Below are positions 56,308-64,000 of a DNA stretch of 64,000 bases, in pieces. Source of the DNA: Lindgomyces ingoldianus. Taxonomy: Eukaryota > Ascomycota > Dothideomycetes > Pleosporales > Lindgomycetaceae. The position numbers and the translations under genes are program-made. The notes below the pieces were generated by a model, which was given only the letters and a program-made list of their open reading frames with translations, made no database searches and was not told where the DNA came from. Numbering within the stretch: position 1 is the stretch's first letter; each line of letters starts with the position of its first letter. Location of the stretch: positions 138,548 through 202,547 of the forward strand of contig NW_022985174.1 in assembly GCF_010093535.1 (NCBI RefSeq), written 5' to 3'.

Positions 56308-59261
56308 ATGGAAAACATGTACCCTGAAATTCGCCATTCTGGGCTAGGTTTCGCATTGACTTCGGATCTACAATACTCTGAAACCGAGCGACCCAACTTG
56401 AGTTTTGCAGATAACTTACACATTTCCGGAATCGGGTGCTCCTCTCGACCTAATCAGACATATTCAAGTAGCAGTTTACATACTCCACATGCATATCATG
56501 CTCACGCATCCCCCACCCCACCCAGGAGTGTATCAAGCATCATAAGTATGGGCAATCAGAGTTGCTCCTATGAATGGAATGGACCTAGTTTCCAAAACAT
56601 GCCCGGAAGCCAGCCTATCTCAATTGACCCTAGCCTTATTAGCACTCCGGTAAGCACTCCTCCGGAAGTTCAACTAGGCTCGCCTTACTCACCTGCCCAG
56701 AGTTATGACAATTCCTATTCCGGGTTACCATCCCAACCACCGCAGTTACAATCCCAATTTTCGCAGATGGTGGTTCCTCCGCCCAATGGTCGCCAACACT
56801 TACCTCAACGCGCTTCTGACTTACTCAGGCCTGATTGCAAACCACAGGATTTTGGACTGTCTCAACTGGCTTCCCCAAATGCATTTTCGTTCGAGGAAAG
56901 CTGCATCCAAGCCCCTACTCCTTCTCTAGTCTCTGGTGATTCGTCTTTGGAGTCTAGCCCACTAGACTCCGATTTGGGTCCACCAATGCCAGTCTATTCT
57001 AGAGAGTATTCTCCATTGCCTGCTCTTGAAAATTTTCTCGATTTAATAGTACCTTTCGATTCCGTCTTTGGATTCGCCGATGCGATGTCCCCGGGGGGAT
57101 ACCCAAGCGTTCAGGAAGGGTCCGAGAGAAGGCGTTCCCCTACTCCTTCGCTATCATTTGGGCCAACAGCTCCATCTTCATCGAATATATCGAGTCGCTC
57201 CTCAAAAACAAGTTCTGCGAGATCTTCAAAAAAAGGGTCAACAATTACTTCAGCAACTTCTTCCTTTACAAGGAAACGTACAAAGTGCTCTAGTAAATGC
57301 AGAACCGGCATGAGGAAGTCGACCATACAGAAACGGAAGAATCGTGTTGTGGACACGCAAAAACCACTCACTGCCACCAATCTGGAAGAAATCAATCAAA
57401 GGTGTAGAAAAGTACAGGCGCTTCAAATGGACAGGGAGACGAGGCCCCCAGAAGACCAGTTACAGAACCAAGCGGATGCGAGCACGGCTGCGGCTGCCTG
57501 CATCTGTAATCCAAGGACAAAGGACTTCGATTCGAATACGGCTTTGGTGGAAGCCAACAAGGTTTCATCAGATGGTCTATGTGAGACGGAAGACTACGAG
57601 GAAGAATCGAGTTGCAGTGACTCGCCATTCCCAGACTCGCCTGATAGCACCGCGCGCGGAAACATTGTACGCCCAGTTTTATCGCCTCTGAAAACGGACT
57701 TAGTCAATCGCGTCATGACTGAATTTTACCGGCTCTTCGATGCAAATGTTGGTGTTCAGACCCACACGCAAGAGGCCGAAGGTTCAAATCACGAGAGTTC
57801 GACGGACAAGCAATCTCAGTGTCCCGTCAACTCTAAAACGATAACATGCAATTCCTCAGCGCAAAAGCGTAAGGGTTCTGACGGCGGTGCATTGCCTCCA
57901 AATGGTGGCGATGATCATGACGACGAAGACGAACATCGCAAACGAAGAAAATTGGATCCTGGCCCCCTTGAAACAAAGCTGTTTGGACGAAAAAAGTTTG
58001 CATGTCCTTTCTTCAAGCGCAATCCTAGCAGTCATTCATCTAATAGAGCATGTGTCTATCCCGGATTCCCCAGTATTTCTCGAGTGAAGGAACATTTGTA
58101 CCGAATACATGCCTTACCTATTCAATGCGCGCGATGTCGCCAGATATTTGATAGTGAGGAAGAACTAACTATCCACGGTAGAGCACGAGAAAGCTGTGAA
58201 TGGAAAGAAGCAGCTCCAGTAGAAGGCGTCAGCAAAGCACAAGAGGCAAAGTTGAGGAGTAAAAAAAGATCTACAAATTTGATACCCGAGGAGCAGAGGT
58301 GGAAGTCTATATATAAAATACTCTTCCCTCAGGACGCAGATAACCAGGTACCTAGCGCATGTAAGATCTCATCAAGAACTTCTTTTTTCGCCAAAGCTAA
58401 CAAAAGTTAGATTGCGATTTCACGCCTGCAACCCCATTGACGCCATCTGGATCGCCCAATTCACAGGAATTCGTCAGATTCGAAGACTTTTCAAAGAAGA
58501 AGCTCCCCGAATTAGTGCGAGGTTCCTTAGAAGAGCTGGTGGAACAGAACACGCAAATGCAGCAGCTAGAGGAGACTCTTAAAAGTCAGCTCATTGACAT
58601 CGTTCGAGAATGTCAAATAAAGCTATTTACTATGTATCAACAGGCGCGAGAAACCGGCTCGAACACGCCAACCAACGATGCAAATGCTATCTCCTCCCAA
58701 CAATTCGACAGTCGCCAAGCAGAAAGAAACCCGGCCAGAGCGGAATTGGCAGAAGTATATGTACCACCTCTTCTAGTACAAGGATATAGCAATGGCCCCG
58801 ATTTGGATGAAATTCAAAATGCACGCCAACATAAACCGAAAGGCTCAAGTGAACCTTCTGACTCGGGATATGGTTCTACAAATATTACCTTCGAAAACTC
58901 TGAGTCTCTCCGTCAACTACATTCCGAGACACGTACTGATGAGAACCCATCAGTCAACGTGGATGTAGTCGGAAATCTCGGTTCTCAGACTGCTACGAGC
59001 CAATATCCCTCCTTTGGTAATTCACAGACAAATCAATCATTCGATTCCTTCCCCCCAAGCTATATTCAAGATACCCAGACATATTCTCAGCCGGACAATT
59101 ATTTCACTCAGACCTCTGATGTTGATATTTTTCAAGACCTATCTTTCGATTGCACACCCTCTCTCGACCCTTCGCAAAGTTTCACGTCTCCTTGGCCTCC
59201 GAATTTCGACGAAGAAAGCTCCACATTTCCGAGTTTTGGAGACGCACCGCACACTCAGTAG
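56308..59261 (+). CDS. Fungal C2H2-type zinc finger protein
   Basis: Exons 56,308-58,360 and 58,411-59,261 join in phase 1 across a 50-bp intron (GTAAGA...GTTAG), giving 967 residues; the join reads VPSAYCDFTPATPLTPSGSP. The first ~560 residues are disordered (Ser/Pro/Gln-rich, with a Lys/Arg-rich patch near 330-350 and KRRKLDPG just before the fold). A compact zinc-binding block lies at about 561-625: KKFACPFFKRNPSSHSSNRA, then SRVKEHLYRIHALPIQCARC, then IFDSEEELTIH. It continues EEQRWKSIYKILFPQ, after which a helical segment (LEELVEQNTQMQQLEETLKS) may dimerise. The remaining C-terminus is Ser/Gln-rich. This arrangement is a family common in Pezizomycotina genomes, often with many copies, and is presumed nuclear. 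No target is known. It sits between a pseudogene-rich stretch and an AT-rich block. Confidence 0.86.
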
Positions 59262-60660
59262 CAGCTCTATGGTGAGGGGTCTCATGTACAAAAGAAAATG
59301 CGGTCCTCATGTTGGCTTTAGAAGCAATTCGTTATATTTTTGGGATCCACGTCACTTCAGTTTAGATGTGCCCTAGTTATTTAGCCACGATATCCATAAA
59401 TTGTTCTAAGATTTCAATGTGTTACCAAGCAGCACTGTTTTCCGCCTCTTTGCAAACAACACACAGCCTAACTACATGGCACTGCTTGAAGGCTACGCGG
59501 CGTGTTTAACACGCTTGGCACTCACCTACTTAATCACTCTTTCGTTTATTAAAAGACTATTAATATACTCGTAAAGCAATGTATAAATACAGAGTAATAG
59601 TCATAAAAAAGAAGAGTACAAAATATACTAAAACCCAAATGTTAAAGCACTAACTTAAAATTCAGATAGCTATAAATTTTAGAGCGCCCGTAATTAGATA
59701 TTAAAAAAAACCTAAGTTACGGAATAGCCTGTAAAGAGTGGCTACTTTAAACTAAGTATGGCTCTAGACTAAAGTAAGTAGTTTTTAAAAAGGAAAGTTA
59801 AGAAGGTCTTTAGAATGAATGTATACATTTACGCTAGACCATAAATTTAGAGCGTGAATCCTCCTTTGAAACAGAAGGGGATATTAGGAAAGTACTCCGG
59901 GAGTATCTCATTGATGTGAGTTAGATAGAGAGCCATAGACACACTACGTCCGAATCCGAATCTTGATATCAGATACGGGCTGCAATGTGATCACATTCGG
60001 CTTCCCATTCTGGGGTACGCTTGGCATTAGGTACGTTGACGTGGACCATTCCGAGGCCTCGCTGAATGGTATGATAAGGCTGTCGTGGTCTCCACAATGG
60101 CGGTCTCAAGCTCTAGCGTAATTCCTTCATAATACTATTATGGTTAGTACGTGTGATAGGTATCGCGCAGGAAGCCCAAGCACAGAGAGGGAATGCAGGA
60201 TAAGGGGTAGAACGAGAGAGTAATCCTTAGGGTCGGACGCAGAGGTACGGAGGCCGAAGAACCTATACCTAGTGCTAAGCTCGCAAGCCACTCAGGGGGT
60301 CAGATAGCTGTAACAGTAAGCATTTTTAAATGTTTCATGTGATAGTAGTATATTATTAATCTCTTCTTATTATATAGTTATTTAGTTAATTTTAACTAGT
60401 TAGTGCTTTTCTTTTAAAACTATTGCTAATGTTTTAAACTTTTATTGAATACGTATTCTCTTTGAAGGGTATAAGTTATCTGAATTCTATTTAAAAAAAA
60501 AAGGGTATAATATCCTGTTTTAAACCACTTTTAATTAGAGGAATAGAATTTACTTTACTATTCTTGTTGTACTTAGAAAGAGTTAACTTTATAAAATACA
60601 TTTTAAAATAAAAATATTTTACTTTACCTACTAAAACACAATCTTTCAATACTGCGTTTA
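59262..60660. other. AT-rich block with transposon relic
   Basis: Two parts (about 59.52-59.85 kb and 60.32-60.66 kb) are visibly much richer in A and T than the surroundings, with many TAA and TTA runs and no open frame of note. Between them a less AT-rich stretch holds a relic of the hAT-like element. The pattern is what repeat-induced point mutation leaves behind, but that is inferred by eye only. Confidence 0.55.
60168..60315 (-). mobile_element. Inverted, diverged relic of the hAT-like element
   Basis: Read on the minus strand, this segment matches the interior of the 52,713-53,352 element at about 52,884-53,026. Shared blocks include GTTACAGCTATCT, ACCCTAAGG, TTACTCTC and TATCCTGCATTCCCTCTCTG (exact, 20 bases). 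The inverted repeats and target duplication were not found, so only the core survives. Confidence 0.75.
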
Positions 60661-63600
60661 CTCTTCAGCCCACCAACGTTCATATTTCGGTTGTTTGGAA
60701 AAGGGGTCTCGTGGGTATCTCAGAAAAGGGGGGAAGCGATTCTTTGCAAAGGCTGGACGGACCAGATCGGAGAGAAGAGAGGAAATGTTGCTTTCGTGAG
60801 TGCAGTTCCTGCAACATTAGCGCCCGGCCTGTTAAGCTAAACTCATCCTGATTTGCGTCGCACTTCGGTTTCTGCTCGACTAATCTTGTTTCCCTGCCTC
60901 TCATGTGTGGGTCTGGGCATGCGTCCTTGTCTCGCTCGACGATATGCGGATCGATTTTGTTGAGCACGAGTCGAGGTTGTCTTGGAGGATTCGATTCTTC
61001 TCGTGCCGTTCATTCGTCAAGTATTTGTTCCCACCTCTCTCAAACGAGAGAGATAACGCATCTTAGACACAATGGAAATCGCCATCTTAGAGTATTTGCG
61101 GCAAATGGAGCGCTGAATGTGTTGGCGGGTGGCCCTGTGGGAGGACAAGAGATGGACGGAAATTTGCGTCTTCTCGCCCTTTGACTCAGGCAAACGTTTC
61201 CATAGTCGGAACACTCCACGTCAATGCTCCGCAGCAGGTGCTTGGAATGCGTTGGCTTCCAAGACGCCTGTGCCGCCGTCGTCTATTTCCGGCTCGCAAT
61301 CTCTTCCGTTCGATGTTACGTGTAGGTAAATATTCGTGAGGGGGTTGTAGATGGTTCTAGGGGAACTGAGCAGGGTGATTTGCGTGCTGATACGCGTTCT
61401 AGGAGAAAAGATAGTGTGGGGGGTCTGGCTGGGCGGACGCAGTGAGGCAGATGATAGTGATTTAGTAAAAAGGATGGAGTCAGATGCTTTTGTGTAGGGA
61501 GATCTCGAGGCAAATCTCCTGCTTGGCTTACTGAAAGACGTGGCGCTGAGGCCCAAGTGTTTACTAAGAGGGCGTGATCCCACAATGGCGCGCTGTCCAA
61601 TGACAATTGCACGTAGCAAAGGGATCCTTAGGCGAAAAGAGCGTTCTCCAGAGGCAAAGGAGGGAACCCAACACCATGGCTCCAGCCAACGCCTCAAAAG
61701 TGTAAAAAGAAAGCTGGCGCAAGACATGGGAAAGTCAAATCCGTGAATCTATACACCGAGTTGCATGAAAAGCACAGACATAGTTAATAGAAATTCCATA
61801 TACCTTTGTCCCAAGGGAGAGAGCAATTTGAAAAAGTTAGGTTTATATAGATAAACAAAACATTAGATATTTAGCGTGTTCTGCTTGGTGGAGCCTGAGA
61901 GACAGTCATCAGTAATGTGAATGACAGTGCACCACCCACATAGCTCTGCCAGGACGTCTATAATTGTACTGCAAGCGACCTTAGAGTAGGTCGTGGTGCA
62001 CAGTGTCCACCTTAGTGCTGTGGGAGATGTAGTTGTAGGGTAGGCTAATCACCAAGTGCATGACGCGTTGGAGAAGTTTTGTCCGCCCCTTCAAGAACCA
62101 TTGCACTCTAAGTTGTGCCCTTAGTTGGCTTGAATATATCTACACGATGCCCCCGACTGCCGCTAAGGTCACAGCAAGCAACGCCGTGGACATAAAAGCA
62201 ACCTTAGGTACAGTGGAAAGCAACCGCCATACTTCTCTTTGACCTGTGCAAGACACAATGACGGCGCGGAGAATTAGAGACTCGGCGTTCCGCCAGATGC
62301 AACCCCTCGAGTACACAATTGTCCTCGATGAAGATATATTGCAGTCCATTACGCTGCCCCAAATGCCACAGTTAATGCCATAGTACGATGGAACCATTTC
62401 CTCAAGCAAGGAGGGCTTCGTTGATCGGGCCAACTCTGGTTCTGGCATGGCGTGCTTGCAAGCTCGGGGAAAGGTAACAGCCTCAAGATCCCAACTCTTG
62501 TAATTTAGGTGATTGACTAAAAAGGGACAAATAAAAACCGAGCATCTTGAATTTATCAAAAGATATCTACGATACGAAGCTCCTTCGAAGTCCGATGTCC
62601 TCGGCCGAGCATACAATACGACAACTCCTTGCTGCAAGACGTTGTGAAAGGAATACTTGCGATATTTGTCGCTACTGGGGATATTACTGACCCCCCTTCC
62701 TCCATTGGCTTGGCTGCAGGGTTTCGCATTTCGATCCCTCGATCCCCCGGCTTGCTTGATGTCGGTCGGTACAAATGAATACTAGCTTCGCCACAAAGCG
62801 TCCCGAGAGACGATGGTAACCGTCGAACCATTTCCGATGTGGACAATTGCTCTTTCTAGTTCCGCCGGTCCCTTTCGGGGTCGAGGTTAAGAGTCGCTGA
62901 TATCGAGGTAGATCCAATACGTCCCCCCACAAGGGTTCGCCAATCATGCCATACCTCTGACCGACTCATGACATGTTCAGTGTCCTCAGATCTTCTCAAC
63001 AAAACCTTTTTCGATTCGTCGAACCGTGGAAAAGGGTGGGAAATAGGTCTCACACCGACATTTCTGACTCAAGAAACACATGCGCTACCGCTGCCCCACT
63101 CTCTTCAACCAAGGGCATAACGGAAGGCAATATAATAAGGGTGGAGCGGAAGGGGAAACAACAATATCAAAATATAGTACCGCAACGTGCTGCTGCAGAT
63201 AGCAAGGAGGCCCCTGTTGAAACAGGCTGCGAATAAAGAGGCGTCTGTTGGGAGGTCGGGTTTCAGAGCGATGCGCGTCGAAGGCATCATCATATCGATC
63301 CATCAATTCTTCGAATAAACGATAGCATCGATGTGTTGCGCTGACAAAGCACTCGAAGGACGAAATGAGCATTGTTGTCAGTCGTGTTCTGAGTCTTGAT
63401 TTCGCGATCAAAGGCCAGCATCGGCATTCCAGTGCCCATTAGTCGCAATGTCGTACAAACTGAATCTCGAAGGGAAACCAGTCGTTCACGCCAGCGGCCC
63501 GCTTGGCTTTCTCACAGACGGAAGATTGGGCTGCCACGTGTTGGGAATCCTAGGACCACGCGGTTATCTTAACGAATTGTGCCATGACTCGTTACTCGGG

Positions 63601-64000
63601 TAGCCAGTTTTTCCCGTCTGGGCGGAAGATCTGCGTCCGTTCAGGACGAGATAGGACGACAGGAGATCTCCAGATGATGCCTCGACACTGACATCCGTGG
63701 GCTGGATGGGTTCTTGTGGAATATTGGAGAAATCAGCATGGCCTGATGTGTGCAGAGGCGGCACTTTGCCCGAAGGCTTGCCTTAAGGACTGATGAAACG
63801 GGGGCCGAAATCAATTGCCAACGACATCTAGGAAGTCTGAGAGAGCCGGAGAGCAGGAAAAGTCGACGGTGCTCCCTGCGAGAATTGGGCCAGGAGACGC
63901 ATTATCAGTGTCACCATGTTAACGTCGTGCTTGGCAACAAGTAGCACGGCCGGTACCCCGAGGAGCGTGCTATCGGCGGGTATCTCGGGTGTGCAGAAAT
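60661..64000. other. 3.3 kb with no supportable gene
   Basis: Open frames of 165-168 codons on the minus strand (61,727-61,221 and 62,637-62,140) are the longest. Neither has a motif; the second ends in a hydrophobic stretch (STALLAVTLAAVGGIV) that may be coincidence. Base composition returns to normal after the AT-rich block. The window may end inside the upstream region of a gene lying beyond 64,000. Confidence 0.4.

Noticed and set aside
61221..62637. Two minus-strand frames of 165-168 codons
   Set aside because: No recognisable motif. The terminal hydrophobic stretch of the second is short and could be chance. Without homology data I do not call them genes.
1..64000. Biosynthetic gene cluster, CRISPR array, rRNA or prophage
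   Set aside because: No polyketide synthase, peptide synthetase or terpene enzyme motifs, no regularly spaced repeats and no rRNA-like sequence were seen. Gene structure is eukaryotic.

Overview
This window is from the nuclear genome of a filamentous ascomycete (Pezizomycotina). The genes have short introns, mostly 45-75 bp, with GT...AG ends and CTAAC/CTGAC-like branch sites. The families are fungal: a Cdc25-type RasGEF, fungal MICOS Mic12, a CBM1-bearing swollenin, an AFG1 ATPase and a fungal C2H2 family. I cannot fix the class from sequence alone. I reconstructed the splice structures by hand, checking that reading phase and family motifs join correctly.

Layout. 1-2,874: no gene seen. 2,875-6,666: RasGEF (+). 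6,667-11,188: gene desert with a loosely repeated short motif. 11,189-19,797 is a dense housekeeping block: ribosomal protein eL31 (-), CHY/RING ubiquitin ligase (-), AFG1-like mitochondrial ATPase (-), TRAPPC2L/Tca17-like TRAPP subunit (-), and divergently the PSST subunit of complex I (+). 21,638-25,035 holds a GNAT acetyltransferase with a probable C-terminal frameshift, a coding relic, a small secreted protein and a 102-residue single-pass membrane protein. 25-30 kb is a decayed region with two degenerate relatives of that membrane protein and other coding-like fragments.

29,991-39,246 is a second dense block, centred on RNA biology: an R3H/SUZ protein (-) with a GC-AG intron, a zinc-knuckle RS-rich protein (+) whose knuckle seems to need removal of an AT...AC intron, splicing factor Cwf18 (-), and a PPR protein (+). 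Then come a swollenin (-), Mic12 (+), a 1,042-residue orphan (+) and a secreted S41-family peptidase (+) ending at 50,963.

51-64 kb is accessory: an Aurora-kinase pseudogene, a complete 640-bp non-autonomous hAT-like element with a perfect 8-bp target duplication, short decayed coding fragments, a newly recognised two-exon 78-residue gene, a 967-residue C2H2 protein, an AT-rich block carrying an inverted relic of the hAT element, and a final stretch with no supportable gene.

The genes do not form one pathway. Mitochondrial functions (AFG1, PSST, Mic12, perhaps the PPR protein) and RNA functions (R3H, ZCCHC10-like, Cwf18, PPR) recur, but I see no biosynthetic cluster, tRNA, rRNA or CRISPR array.
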